NCBI GenBank assembly: GCA_963768025.1
Contig: CAVYGM010000042.1
Coordinates: forward strand, 203,261 to 267,260
Source of the DNA: CAVYGM01 sp963768025
Lineage (GTDB): Bacteria > Bacteroidota > Bacteroidia > Cytophagales > Spirosomataceae
Direction of reading: 5' to 3'
DNA length: 64,000 nucleotides
How positions within the stretch are numbered: the stretch's first letter is position 1; each line of letters begins with the position of its first letter. Below are positions 27,901 through 37,737 of the stretch, one piece after another. Under the pieces are notes generated by a model that saw only the letters and a program-made list of their open reading frames with translations, was not told the origin of the DNA and ran no database searches. The position numbers were made by a program, and so were the translations under genes.

Positions 27901-28929
27901 ATGTCCGAAACACGTACCGAAATAGCTTCCCTCGGAGAGTTTGGCCTCATTACTCGCCTGAGCGCAGCTTTTGAGGCAACCAACTCTGATACTATCAAAG
28001 GCATCGGAGACGATGCTGCCGTCATTGACCTCGGCCAGGAGTACGGCCTCCTGAGCACCGACCTATTGCTCGAAGGAGTGCATTTTGACCTTACTTTTTG
28101 TCCGCTCCGGCATCTGGGCTACAAAGCGGTCGCCGTCAATGTATCCGACATTGCCGCGATGAATGGCATCCCTGGGCAGGTAACCATAAGCCTGGCGGTT
28201 AGTAACCGGTTTTCGGTGGAGGCCCTGGAAGAACTGTACGCTGGTATCAACGCGGCCTGTTCCGATTTTAAAGTAGATCTGGTAGGTGGCGATATGGCAT
28301 CCTCCCGGTCAGGACTCCTGATCTCGGTGAGTGTATTTGGTAAAGTAGCCAAAGACAAAGTGGCTTACCGTACCACGGCCCGGCCCAATGACCTCCTGTG
28401 CGTAACGGGCGACCTGGGAGGCGCCTACATGGGGCTTCAGATCCTGGAAAGAGAAAAACAGGTGTACCTGGCCAACCCGGGCATGCAGCCCCAATTGGAA
28501 GGAAACGAGTACGTGATTCAGCGTCAGCTTAAGCCCGAAGCCCGCATGGATGTGGTGTACGAATTGGCCGAGGCCGGGGTAGTTCCCTCCGCTATGATTG
28601 ACGTATCGGATGGCTTAGCCTCCGACCTGCTGCACCTGTGCTCGCAGTCGGGTGTAGGGGCCATGGTGTTTGAAGAAAACCTCCCGATTGACGAACAGGT
28701 GTACCTGGCCGCTACCGAACTGAACCTGAGCCCCATCACGGCCGCTATGAACGGTGGTGAGGATTACGAACTTCTATTTACCATTCGTCAGGCTGATTAT
28801 GATAAGGTCAAAAATAACCCCAAAATAAGTGTGATCGGCTACATGACTGATCAGGCTAAGGAGGTACAACTGAGTACCAAGAGTGGAAACAAAATACCGA
28901 TTACGGCCCAGGGCTGGACACATTTTTGA
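27901..28929 (+). CDS. thiL: Thiamine-monophosphate kinase
   Basis: Phosphorylates thiamine monophosphate to the active cofactor thiamine diphosphate. A 342-residue PurM-like protein: IKGIGDDAAVIDLG supplies metal ligands, STDLLLEGVHFDLTF, VNVSDIAAMNG, and DLVGGDMASSRSGLLISVSV are conserved. AMIDVSDGLASDLLHLCSQS and NGGEDYELLF complete the family pattern. It stands alone, with a strong terminator behind it. Confidence 0.92.
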   Translation: MSETRTEIASLGEFGLITRLSAAFEATNSDTIKGIGDDAAVIDLGQEYGLLSTDLLLEGVHFDLTFCPLRHLGYKAVAVNVSDIAAMNGIPGQVTISLAVSNRFSVEALEELYAGINAACSDFKVDLVGGDMASSRSGLLISVSVFGKVAKDKVAYRTTARPNDLLCVTGDLGGAYMGLQILEREKQVYLANPGMQPQLEGNEYVIQRQLKPEARMDVVYELAEAGVVPSAMIDVSDGLASDLLHLCSQSGVGAMVFEENLPIDEQVYLAATELNLSPITAAMNGGEDYELLFTIRQADYDKVKNNPKISVIGYMTDQAKEVQLSTKSGNKIPITAQGWTHF

Positions 28930-28933
28930 CTAA

Positions 28934-28970
28934 GCAGCGGGGTTTGCTTACCTAAACCCCGCTGCCCTGA
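28934..28970. terminator. Terminator between thiL and manC
   Basis: GCAGCGGGGTTT pairs with AAACCCCGCTGC over an 8-base loop. It sits between convergent genes and probably serves thiL. No long T run follows, so its strength is uncertain. Confidence 0.6.
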
Positions 28971-28994
28971 TATCCCCGGTTTTCACACCGGCAA

Positions 28995-30062
28995 TTAGCT
29001 GTATTTCGGGTTAAGTTGTTTGGCTTCGGACACGAGTTCTTTCACTTTCTGTTCGTCGTCCTTCCGGCAAATCAGCAGGACACCGTCGTATTCGGCTACT
29101 ATGAAACCTTCTAATCCATTTACCACCACGAGTTTATCTTTGGGAACTTTGATGATACAATCCCGGGTATCGTAAAGGAGCAGATTGCCTTCGGTCACGT
29201 TCTCGTTGGCGTCTTTTTCCGATACCTCGTAGAGCGACTTCCAGGTACCCAGATCCGACCAGCCAAAACTACTCAGCACCACGTGTACGTTGTGGGCCTT
29301 CTCCATGATGCCGTTGTCGATCGAGATGTTGCCGCAGTGCGAATACGCCTTGTTGATGAAGTTGAGTTCTTCGGGAGTGAAATAATATTTTTCCCCTTCT
29401 TCAAAAATCTCCGCAATATCAGGCATATGCATCTTCACTGCTTTTTTCAAAGCCTGTACATTCCACACAAAGATCCCCGCATTCCACACAAAATCACCGC
29501 TTTCCAAAAACTGTACGGCTAGGTCATGATGGGGTTTTTCGGTAAACGTCTTGACCTTTTTTACCGTTCTTTTGTCGGGTAGGTATTGAATATAGCCGTA
29601 GCCCGTATCGGGTCGGGTTGGCTGAATACCCAGCGTAACCAGTATTTCCTCCATTCCGGTAGCCCCCAACGCTACCCGAATCGTATCCCTAAATACATCT
29701 TCTTTCAGGATAATATGATCGGCGGGAGCCACCACAATGTTGGCATCCGGATTGCGCGACCCAATTTTGTAGCAGGCATACGCGATGCAGGGGGCGGTGT
29801 TGCGCCGGTGAGGTTCCAGCAGAATCTGATCCTCTCCCAGCTCGGGCAGCTGCTCTTTGACCAGATCCTTGTATTCATTGCTCGTTACGATGTATATGTT
29901 TTCGATTGGGCAGATCCCGTCAAAGCGAGCTACTGTTTGCTGCAGAAGCGAGTGACCAGTGCCAAGCACATCATGAAATTGCTTCGGGTAGTTGGTTCGG
30001 CTGAAGGGCCAGAAACGGGTTCCAACTCCCCCGGCCATTATAATTACGTAGGTATTTTGCAT
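28995..30062 (-). CDS. manC: Mannose-1-phosphate guanylyltransferase
   Basis: Makes GDP-mannose from mannose 1-phosphate and GTP, the precursor for GDP-fucose and mannosyl glycans. MAGGVGTRFWPFSR is the nucleotide-binding signature, followed by YPKQFHDVLG. VVAPADHIILKED, FTEKP and WNAGIFVWN are also typical. I start it at the ATG at 30062 (MQNTYVIIM; 355 residues) because an upstream ATG 15 codons earlier adds residues that do not resemble the family. It has no isomerase domain. It works in the same pathway as fcl at 2.5 kb. Confidence 0.9.
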   Translation of the reverse strand: MQNTYVIIMAGGVGTRFWPFSRTNYPKQFHDVLGTGHSLLQQTVARFDGICPIENIYIVTSNEYKDLVKEQLPELGEDQILLEPHRRNTAPCIAYACYKIGSRNPDANIVVAPADHIILKEDVFRDTIRVALGATGMEEILVTLGIQPTRPDTGYGYIQYLPDKRTVKKVKTFTEKPHHDLAVQFLESGDFVWNAGIFVWNVQALKKAVKMHMPDIAEIFEEGEKYYFTPEELNFINKAYSHCGNISIDNGIMEKAHNVHVVLSSFGWSDLGTWKSLYEVSEKDANENVTEGNLLLYDTRDCIIKVPKDKLVVVNGLEGFIVAEYDGVLLICRKDDEQKVKELVSEAKQLNPKYS

Positions 30063-30117
30063 AAAAAATTTTCTGTATGGATGATTTGCAAGTAACAAAG
30101 CTATCACTTTTCCGCGA

Positions 30118-31197
30118 CTACTCTTTTTTCAGGAAGGCATCTACCCGCTCTTGTACATTTTGACGGATATTTCCCCAAAACAAATTGATGTCGGCGTTAT
30201 GCCAATTCTGGGTATTCAAAAACATACGTCCTTTTACGTAAGGCTTGTTGATCCACAGCAGTCCCCCGTTAACCTGGGCATCCGCCAGGTGTGGATAGAA
30301 AGTATATTTCAGGCCTACTCCCCCTACGTTATTTTTTTGTGAAATATAGCTTTCATCCATGAGCCAGGAAAGCGGATTGGTACATACGGCAGTTTCTGAC
30401 TCCTTTTGGTACCATTCGGGCATATAGCCCCTTGCAAAGGTTCTCCACGACACAAAGCACCGCGTTTGGCTTGGAGAAGTTCCGGGCGGAATTGACGCAA
30501 AGGCGTCGGGTAATACCGGCATCCCGATCAGGTACGCCGCTACCAGCTGTTGGCCCAGCGGCTTTTGGTCAAAGAATTCTTTCAGCAGTCGTACGGCATG
30601 GATTGTTCCCTGGCTGTGGGCCGCTATCACAATGGGCCGCCCCTGGTTGTGGGTGTCCAGGTAGTAGGCAAAAGCCGTCCTTACATCCGCATACGCCAGG
30701 GCCAGCGCCTGAATTTTGTCGGCCTCATTGGGCGTCATAAACGCATAAAAATGAGCCTGGCGGTAGCGCGGGGCATACACACGACAGGAGCCGTTAAAGA
30801 CGGAAGCCTGATTGAGGATCGTGCTCTGATCCGTAAAGAGGTTGAGAGCCGCATCTTCCAGGTCCGCATTCCAGGGGTGTTCGGAAGTGGGCTCCTTTGT
30901 ATACGTGGTAGGATGGATGAAGAAAACATCGGCCTGGGCGGTCGCCTGGGTATCGGTAAAGTCAGAGCGCAGGGGCAGCTGGTCGGCCGGATCTTTTTCG
31001 GAAGGCAGGGCGGCCCAAAACCGCTTTTCGGCGTAGTCGGGGGCATTTGCCGAACTTGGATTGACAAACGTTTTTTGGATAATTACCTGACATCTGGCCT
31101 GAATGAGCCCAAGGAAAAACAAACAAAATAGCAACTGGATTAAGTAACCCTTGCCCTCGGGAATGGCCATTTTTGGATTTTTTAAATGATAGGACAA
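30118..31197 (-). CDS. DUF3089 alpha/beta-hydrolase-like secreted protein
   Basis: A 359-residue protein with a hydrophobic N-terminal signal (LIQLLFCLFFLGLIQARC). The body matches DUF3089: DVFFIHPTTYTKEPTSEHPW, AHFYAFM, a nucleophile elbow AAHSQGTIHAVRLLKEFF with candidate Ser, and CFVSWRTFARGYMPEWY. These are predicted serine hydrolases of unknown substrate. The start might be the ATG nine codons later. It is leftward, upstream of manC by about 55 bases. Confidence 0.75.
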   Translation of the reverse strand: MSYHLKNPKMAIPEGKGYLIQLLFCLFFLGLIQARCQVIIQKTFVNPSSANAPDYAEKRFWAALPSEKDPADQLPLRSDFTDTQATAQADVFFIHPTTYTKEPTSEHPWNADLEDAALNLFTDQSTILNQASVFNGSCRVYAPRYRQAHFYAFMTPNEADKIQALALAYADVRTAFAYYLDTHNQGRPIVIAAHSQGTIHAVRLLKEFFDQKPLGQQLVAAYLIGMPVLPDAFASIPPGTSPSQTRCFVSWRTFARGYMPEWYQKESETAVCTNPLSWLMDESYISQKNNVGGVGLKYTFYPHLADAQVNGGLLWINKPYVKGRMFLNTQNWHNADINLFWGNIRQNVQERVDAFLKKE

Positions 31198-31301
31198 TAT
31201 AAAATTGTAATTTTAAATGATTAGAAGAAAAAATAGAATTTTAACGTTACTTATGTATAATATTGCGTCTAAAATAACAGACTAAAATTAAACAAAACTC
31301 T

Positions 31302-34300
31302 ATGTTCAAAAGATGTACCAGCAAGCTGTCGTATGTACATGCGATACTGCTTATCTTACTCAACACCTCCCTAAGTCTTGGCCAAAACGATGCAGTCAAA
31401 GTAGCAGGAAAAGTACTCGATTCGGGAACGCGTGAAGGCCTCATAGGCGTAAGTATTCAGGTAAAAGGCAGGGTAATTGGAACAACTACCGATGGCAATG
31501 GAAACTTTGACTTAACCGTTTCCACCCCAGTTCCGTTCAAACTCGTAGTAAGCTCAGTAGGGTTTGAAACCCAGGAAATTGATATAAGCGGAAACAGATC
31601 CAACCTAGAGGTAAGCCTGAAAGAGCAGGCAATTATGGGTCAGGAAGTGATCGTTTCGGCGTCCAGGGTTGAAGAAAGCGTGATGAAATCGCCGGTAGCG
31701 GTTGAGCGCATGGACATCCGGGCTATTCGAGAGTCTCCTACCGCCAGTTTTTACGATGGATTAGCCAACCTGAAAGGGATTGACCTCACGACCCAGGGCT
31801 TGCTGTTCAAGTCCGTTAACATGCGAGGTTTTGGCGCTACCGGAAACCCCCGTACCGTGCAACTTATCGACGGTATGGACAACTCAGCACCGGGCCTTAA
31901 TTTTCCCATTGACAATATTGTGGGCATTCCTGAGCTGGACCTGGAAAGCGTGGACGTACTACCCGGAGCGGCCTCGGCCCTCTACGGTCCAAACGCCATC
32001 AACGGCCTGATCCTCATGAATAGCAAAAGTCCCTTTCTGTACCAGGGGCTGAGCGCGGTGGTCAAAACGGGCGTCATGAGTGCCAGCAACCGCGACGAAG
32101 TAACGACTCCTTTCTACGATGCTTCCATTCGGTATGCCAAAGCTTTCAACGACAAGTTTGCCTTCAAGGTTAACCTGTCCTACATAAAGGCCCAAGACTG
32201 GCAAGCCACCAACTATACCAACCTCAATGTGGGGGGGGTACAGGACGGGACCCGCGGCGCCGGTGTCAATAACGACTACGACGGCATGAACGTATATGGC
32301 GATGAGGTGCAAGCCAACTTAAATACCGTTGGCCAGGGCTTGGTGGCTGCCAAGTTACTACCTGCGGCAGCGCTAGCGCTGCTACCCAGCGTAAACGTAA
32401 GCCGGACAGGATACCAGGAGCAGTACCTGGTGGATTATAACACCAAATCTTTCAAGTCCAATGTAGCGCTACATTACCGGATCAATGACAAGATCGAAGC
32501 GATTGGACAGTTCAATTACGGCTACGGAACCACCATATACACCGCCACCGGGCGCTATTCCCTCCGCAACTTCAACCTGTCACAGACCAAGCTCGAACTC
32601 CGTGGTGATAATTTCACCCTGCGCGCCTATACTACGCAGGAGCGGTCGGGCGATTCGTACCTGGCAGGTTTGGCAGCCATTGCCATGCTGAACGAGGCCA
32701 AACCCCACGCCGTCTGGTTTGGGGAGTACGCCGGGGCATTCGTACAGGCACGCTCAGCCGGGGCACCCGCCGATCAGGCTTTTATAGCAGCCCGTCAGTT
32801 TGCCGACCGTACGCTACCAGCTCCCGGTTCTGATGCCTTCAACACTTCCCTGGAAAAATGGCGGGGGACGGCTATCTCCAAAGGAGGCAGCAACTTCCTG
32901 GATAGAACCAATCTTTACCACGCCGAGGGAGTGTACAACTTTAAAAATCAGCTCAAAGTTGTAGATTTGCTAGTGGGAGCCAACGTGCGCCAGTACCAGC
33001 TCCGTTCGGGCGGAACGCTGTTTGCGGACACCAAAGATGGCCGCGATGGCACCATTGGTATCACCGAGTTTGGTGGATTCGCTCAGGTTGGAAAAACCTT
33101 GTTCAACGACCACCTGAAACTCACGGGATCGCTTCGCTACGACAAAAACCAGAATTTTGAGGGCCAGTTTACCCCTCGTGTGTCGGCCGTCACCAGCTTC
33201 GGTACGCACAACGTACGGTTGTCCTACCAGTCAGGTTTTCGTATTCCGACTACCCAAAACCAATACATAGACCTCATCACCCCCAACGCTATTCTGATCG
33301 GGGGTTTGGCCGAATTTAACGCCAGGTATAATCTGGAAAAAGGCATACTGCGTCAGAACCTCGATCCGGCCGTAATCGCTGGCTACGCCAAGCGGCCCGA
33401 AGTTGTTCAGCAGGCTACCCAATACGCTACGGCAGCCATAACCCAGCAAGTAAGAGCCGGCGTAACGGCCGCGGTCAACAACGGTGTAGCCGCCGGACAA
33501 ATTCCCAACAATCCACAGGTAATAGCCGCCGCCATAGAGGCGGGGGTAGCGGCTCAATTGCCGGGCGCATTGCAGGCCAATTTGCCTGGCACCATCGCCC
33601 AGGTATTGCCAGCCTTTGCCTTGGCAGCCATTCCTAAGTACGTAGCCCCAGAGCTGAAGCCAGAGCGCATTGCCTCCTACGAAATTGGCTACAAGGGAAT
33701 TATTGGTCGCAAGCTATTTGTGGACGCTTACTACTATTTCAGTAAGTACACCAACTTCATTGGTACCACCATTATTCTGGTACCCACTGCCACTGCTGGC
33801 CCCGGACTGCCCATTGAGTCGGGAGTCGGAAGTGCCAGCACCCGCGTTGCCTATGCGCGCCCGGCCAACACCAACGAGTCTATCAATGTGCAAGGCTTTG
33901 CCATTGGGGCCGATTATTCGCTCACGAAAGGATTTTTTGTGGGAGTTAACGTTGCCAACAACGAGCTGAACCGGTTTGTGCCTACTCCTGAGCAGCAGTA
34001 CGCCGGGTTCAACACACCCAAAAATCGCTACAATCTGAAAGTAGGTAAGCGGCTGGGGAGTGCGGATAAAATTGGCTTCAATGTATCTTTCCGGCACCAG
34101 GATGCTTTCGTGTGGGAATCGGGATTTGTACAGCCTACCAGTACCAACGTACCGCTGTTCAGCAACACTACCGTACAGGCCATCAACAATTTAGATGCTC
34201 AGGTTAGCTACAAACTATCCGGTATAAAATCTATTCTGAAAGTAGGTGGCACCAACCTCTTCGGCAAGCCTTATGTGCAGGCCTATGGCAGTGCCTCGGT

Positions 34301-34349
34301 GGGTTCCATGTACTATGTATCGCTTACGTTCGACGAGTTACTGAACTAA
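31302..34349 (+). CDS. TonB-dependent receptor with CarboxypepD_reg-like domain
   Basis: A 1,015-residue outer-membrane active transporter. Signal peptide (about 1-28), a CarboxypepD_reg-like domain (about 34-112; KVLDSGTREGLIGVSIQVKG), plug (about 118-240; SVNMRGFGATGNPRTVQLID), then the barrel. Roughly residues 690-780 hold an Ala/Gln/Val-rich helical stretch (QQATQYATAAITQQVRAGVT and similar) that is not barrel-like and probably sits in an extracellular loop. No SusD partner is adjacent, so it is not a standard Sus pair. The substrate is unknown. Confidence 0.88.
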   Translation: MFKRCTSKLSYVHAILLILLNTSLSLGQNDAVKVAGKVLDSGTREGLIGVSIQVKGRVIGTTTDGNGNFDLTVSTPVPFKLVVSSVGFETQEIDISGNRSNLEVSLKEQAIMGQEVIVSASRVEESVMKSPVAVERMDIRAIRESPTASFYDGLANLKGIDLTTQGLLFKSVNMRGFGATGNPRTVQLIDGMDNSAPGLNFPIDNIVGIPELDLESVDVLPGAASALYGPNAINGLILMNSKSPFLYQGLSAVVKTGVMSASNRDEVTTPFYDASIRYAKAFNDKFAFKVNLSYIKAQDWQATNYTNLNVGGVQDGTRGAGVNNDYDGMNVYGDEVQANLNTVGQGLVAAKLLPAAALALLPSVNVSRTGYQEQYLVDYNTKSFKSNVALHYRINDKIEAIGQFNYGYGTTIYTATGRYSLRNFNLSQTKLELRGDNFTLRAYTTQERSGDSYLAGLAAIAMLNEAKPHAVWFGEYAGAFVQARSAGAPADQAFIAARQFADRTLPAPGSDAFNTSLEKWRGTAISKGGSNFLDRTNLYHAEGVYNFKNQLKVVDLLVGANVRQYQLRSGGTLFADTKDGRDGTIGITEFGGFAQVGKTLFNDHLKLTGSLRYDKNQNFEGQFTPRVSAVTSFGTHNVRLSYQSGFRIPTTQNQYIDLITPNAILIGGLAEFNARYNLEKGILRQNLDPAVIAGYAKRPEVVQQATQYATAAITQQVRAGVTAAVNNGVAAGQIPNNPQVIAAAIEAGVAAQLPGALQANLPGTIAQVLPAFALAAIPKYVAPELKPERIASYEIGYKGIIGRKLFVDAYYYFSKYTNFIGTTIILVPTATAGPGLPIESGVGSASTRVAYARPANTNESINVQGFAIGADYSLTKGFFVGVNVANNELNRFVPTPEQQYAGFNTPKNRYNLKVGKRLGSADKIGFNVSFRHQDAFVWESGFVQPTSTNVPLFSNTTVQAINNLDAQVSYKLSGIKSILKVGGTNLFGKPYVQAYGSASVGSMYYVSLTFDELLN

Positions 34350-34403
34350 TAATTGGGGATCGGTTACTAGCCGTCAGCTTTTATTCGATGACTTTTTGTT
34401 CAT

Positions 34404-34447
34404 ACCAACAGGGCCCTCGTTCTATCTTGAACGAGGGCCCTGTTGGT
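34404..34447. terminator. 18-bp stem terminator after the TonB receptor
   Basis: ACCAACAGGGCCCTCGTT and its exact complement flank a short loop. It lies 55 bases after the receptor stop and 40 bases before the stop of the convergent gene, so it can serve both. Confidence 0.75.
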
Positions 34448-34488
34448 TGGTAAATTGGTCTGATTCGCCAGTCGAATGCCCGATTTTC

Positions 34489-34986
34489 CTACAATTTTAC
34501 TTCTCCATGCTCGCCTTCATCGTATTGCTTGCCTGTAACCAGGGCTTTGGCGATTTGAAAAGCCTGCACCATTTTGGATGAGGAGCTATCCCAGTATTCA
34601 GCTTCTTTGATTTCAACTTTCAGTACCGTCAGATCGGGATCTTCCAGGCCTTTTGGAAACCAGGCCTTCGCCACCGGGCTCCATAGTTCTTCTTTGATGG
34701 CTGGGTCGTGGACCATAGAAGCCGTGCCCACAATCGAAACATACGATTGGGAGCCCGTATCGGCATAGCTCACGTTCACATTGGGATGCCGGATGAGCTC
34801 GTCTGTCTTGTGCGAGTTTCGGCTAGTGAGAAACCAAAGGCAGCCATCCGCGTCGAATTTCTGGGTCTGCATGGGTCGGCTCCGGTGTTCCTCGTCCGAC
34901 TCCATAGTGGTGAGCATGCCTACTTCTATTTTATCAACTATTTCCTGAATCTTGGCCAGTTCGTGGTTCATTTCTTCGGTTTTCAT
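34489..34986 (-). CDS. Pyridoxamine 5'-phosphate oxidase-like (general stress FMN-binding) protein
   Basis: A 165-residue split-barrel flavin-binding protein. VGMLTTMESDEEHRSRPMQT, CLWFLTSRNSHKTDEL and VNVSYADTGSQSYVSIVGTA follow the general stress protein 26 pattern. Family members bind FMN or F420; their physiological reaction is mostly unknown. It is monocistronic, read leftward. Confidence 0.82.
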   Translation of the reverse strand: MKTEEMNHELAKIQEIVDKIEVGMLTTMESDEEHRSRPMQTQKFDADGCLWFLTSRNSHKTDELIRHPNVNVSYADTGSQSYVSIVGTASMVHDPAIKEELWSPVAKAWFPKGLEDPDLTVLKVEIKEAEYWDSSSSKMVQAFQIAKALVTGKQYDEGEHGEVKL

Positions 34987-35128
34987 ACTGTTTTGAGTTT
35001 GTGAAAGTATTGATACTCTTATACTCCCATCAAAACAGTGCCAACCCTCCTACCAGAATACAGACAAGCTACCGGCGGTTTTCTGACCAGGGTTGTTGAG
35101 AAAACTTCCCAAGTTTTTTACGCAAAAG

Positions 35129-35773
35129 TTACTCTTTTGGCCCGTAGGCCAGGTCGCCGGCATCGCCCAGGCCGGGTACGATATAAAAATGTTCGTTGAG
35201 GTGATCGTCCACCGCCCCCAGCCACAGGCGGCACTCGGGCATTCGGCTCTGGACATACTGTACCCCTTCGGGACTGGCAATCACGGCGGCAATGTGGGTC
35301 TGAATGGGAACACCAAACCTCAGCAGGGCATGGTATACTTTTTCCAGAGACCGGCCGGTGGCCAGCATAGGGTCCATGAGAATGAGGGTCTTGCCGTGCA
35401 GATTGGGACTAGTGATGTAGTCCATCTCTACCTCAAAAGCATCGCTGTTGGCATGGTGCCCCCGGTAGGCTCCGATGAATGCGTTCTCGGCCTGATCAAA
35501 CATCGTCAGAAACCCCTGGTGGAAAGGCAAACTCGCCCGGAGGATGGTGGCGAGTACCACCGGGTGGCGTAGGGACGCTCCCTGGGCCGATCCCAAGGGT
35601 GTCTGGATTTGCTCGGTCCGATACGCCAGCTTTTTAGATATTTCAAAGGCCAGCAGCTCTCCTATTCGTTCCAGGTTTCGTCGAAAACGCATACGGTCCG
35701 TCTGCAACGAAGTGTCGCGGAGCTCGGCCAGGAAATGATCAGCAATAGACGGCGTATGGGAAAGAATGAACAT
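35129..35773 (-). CDS. upp: Uracil phosphoribosyltransferase
   Basis: Salvages uracil to UMP with PRPP. The 214-residue length is normal. LRASLPFHQGFLTMF and DPMLATGRSL form the PRPP-binding loop region (usually DPMLATGGS), followed by the C-terminal uracil-binding IVPGLGDAGDLAYGPKE. The ATG opens MFILSHTPSIADHFLAELRD, the usual start. Monocistronic. Confidence 0.92.
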   Translation of the reverse strand: MFILSHTPSIADHFLAELRDTSLQTDRMRFRRNLERIGELLAFEISKKLAYRTEQIQTPLGSAQGASLRHPVVLATILRASLPFHQGFLTMFDQAENAFIGAYRGHHANSDAFEVEMDYITSPNLHGKTLILMDPMLATGRSLEKVYHALLRFGVPIQTHIAAVIASPEGVQYVQSRMPECRLWLGAVDDHLNEHFYIVPGLGDAGDLAYGPKE

Positions 35774-35913
35774 AACAAAAAAGCTTTTTGGCGAAACAGT
35801 GACGATAATACAAATTGATTGGCTAATTTGGAACTTTTAAACCAATTGATTTTTGTTTGGTACATTTTACACGGGTCTTTTCGTTACCTGTACGCATCGG
35901 ACCAATTGCCTTT

Positions 35914-37644
35914 ATGCCCCTATTTGTACGTATTTTAGTATCTGGTACCTTAGTAGCCTTGTTGTGGTCTTCCAACACCTTTGCCCAAAGCGCATTCATC
36001 CCCTTGAATGATGACTATTACCACCTGATTGATCGCCTTGAAATAAAAAGAGGTAAGTTTTCGGAAGGATTTCATTCCAATATGAAGCCTTTCGAGCGGA
36101 GGGCGGTCGTGGCCCTGACCGACAGCATCCGAAACGAGTTTCGCCTTGATCTTACCTCGATTGACCGTGCCACTATCGAGTACATTCGGAATGATAGCCG
36201 GGAATGGGTCCTACCCGACTCCCTGCCTGCCAACACCGTTGATGACTTTTCGCGAATTGGCTCCTTATCGACGGCGTACAAAAGAAAAAACCGGACTTTT
36301 TTCAGCCATCCGGCCGATCTGTTTAGCCTTCATACCAAGGATGTGGATCTCCATGTAAATTTTGCTACGAATAACTATGTAGGACGGGAAAACAACACCC
36401 AAACGGGCCTGTGGTTTACGGGCCGAGGGGTAGAAATCCGGGGCATGATCAATAAAAAACTTGGGTTTTATACCTTCGTCTCCGACAACCAGGGTACCTT
36501 TCCCAAGTACGTCCGCAACTACACCGAACGCTACAACATGCCCGCCGAGGGCCTGGCCAAAACCCTCCGCCGCACCGGGGTTGATTTCCTTTCGGCGCGG
36601 GGATATATTACCTTCCGACCGCTCAAAAGCATCAATATCCAGTTTGGCCATGATCGTAATTTTATTGGAAGTGGCTACCGCTCCATGCTACTATCCGACA
36701 ACAGCAGCCCCTACCTGTTTCTTCGCATAGATACCCATTTGGGTAAGTTTCAATACACCAATCTATGGAGTAGCATGATCAACTACCAGAACTTCAGGGG
36801 ACGCGATCTTCTGCGTAGCAAAAAATATTCGGCCATGCATCATTTGAGCGTCAACTTAACCGATCGGCTCAATATCGGGGTGTTCGAGGCTGTCATATTT
36901 AGCCGCGACAGTTCGGGTATAAAAGGGTATGACCTCAATTATCTGAGTCCCGTTATTTTTTACCGCTTTGTAGAGTCCTACCTCGGCAGTCAGGACAATG
37001 CCTTGCTGGGATTCAATTTTAAATGGCTCATCGCCCGCCGCGCTTCTGTGTACGGGCAGTTTATGCTGGACGAATTTTTGACCAAATATTATTTCAGTAA
37101 GTCGGGTTCGTGGACAAAAAAATACGGCACTCAGATCGGTATCAAGTATGTGGATGCCTTCGGAATAGGCAATCTGGATGTACAGGCAGAATACAACATG
37201 GCGCAGCCTTACACGTATTCGCACCAGGATGGCGGGCGCAACTACACCCACTTTCGTCAGCCTTTGGCGCACCCGCTCGGGGCGAATTTCAACGAACTGC
37301 TACTCCTCCTTCGCTATAAAATCACCCCTCGCCTCAGTACCTACGGAACCGTTATGTGGAGCAGGCAGGGGATTGACCGGGCGGGATTGAATTATGGAGG
37401 AAACCTGCTGCTGGACTATGACACCCGCGTGAGTGACTTTGGCAATTCCCTTGGGCAGGGTGTCCCTTTGTATACTCGTTTTGGCGACCTGCGGCTATCC
37501 TATATGTTGGCGCACAATCTGTTCGTAGAAGGTCGCGTGTTGCTTAGGCGGGAGGAGTCGCCCCGGTACAACGTACGGCAGTCTACCAGTATGGCTACGA
37601 TGGCTTTGCGATACAATATGCCCTATCGCCAGCAGACGTTCTAA
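35914..37644 (+). CDS. Capsule-assembly Wzi-like outer-membrane protein
   Basis: A 576-residue protein with a signal peptide (FVRILVSGTLVALLWSSNTF, then AQS) and a barrel-like body with many aromatic strands (FQYTNLWSSMINYQNF, YLSPVIFYRFVESYLGSQDN). QFGHDRNFIGSGYRSMLLSD resembles the Wzi family, which anchors capsule or exopolysaccharide at the outer membrane. I chose the ATG at 35914 over a TTG 19 codons upstream because the signal peptide begins there. It fits with the glycan genes elsewhere in the window. Confidence 0.7.
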   Translation: MPLFVRILVSGTLVALLWSSNTFAQSAFIPLNDDYYHLIDRLEIKRGKFSEGFHSNMKPFERRAVVALTDSIRNEFRLDLTSIDRATIEYIRNDSREWVLPDSLPANTVDDFSRIGSLSTAYKRKNRTFFSHPADLFSLHTKDVDLHVNFATNNYVGRENNTQTGLWFTGRGVEIRGMINKKLGFYTFVSDNQGTFPKYVRNYTERYNMPAEGLAKTLRRTGVDFLSARGYITFRPLKSINIQFGHDRNFIGSGYRSMLLSDNSSPYLFLRIDTHLGKFQYTNLWSSMINYQNFRGRDLLRSKKYSAMHHLSVNLTDRLNIGVFEAVIFSRDSSGIKGYDLNYLSPVIFYRFVESYLGSQDNALLGFNFKWLIARRASVYGQFMLDEFLTKYYFSKSGSWTKKYGTQIGIKYVDAFGIGNLDVQAEYNMAQPYTYSHQDGGRNYTHFRQPLAHPLGANFNELLLLLRYKITPRLSTYGTVMWSRQGIDRAGLNYGGNLLLDYDTRVSDFGNSLGQGVPLYTRFGDLRLSYMLAHNLFVEGRVLLRREESPRYNVRQSTSMATMALRYNMPYRQQTF

Positions 37645-37737
37645 CCCAACAAGGTCAACTCCACTCCCTCTCAACAACCTTCTGGGATAGGCGTGCGAAG
37701 TAAAATCATACCCAGCGAATTCAACTAAGAAACCGAT

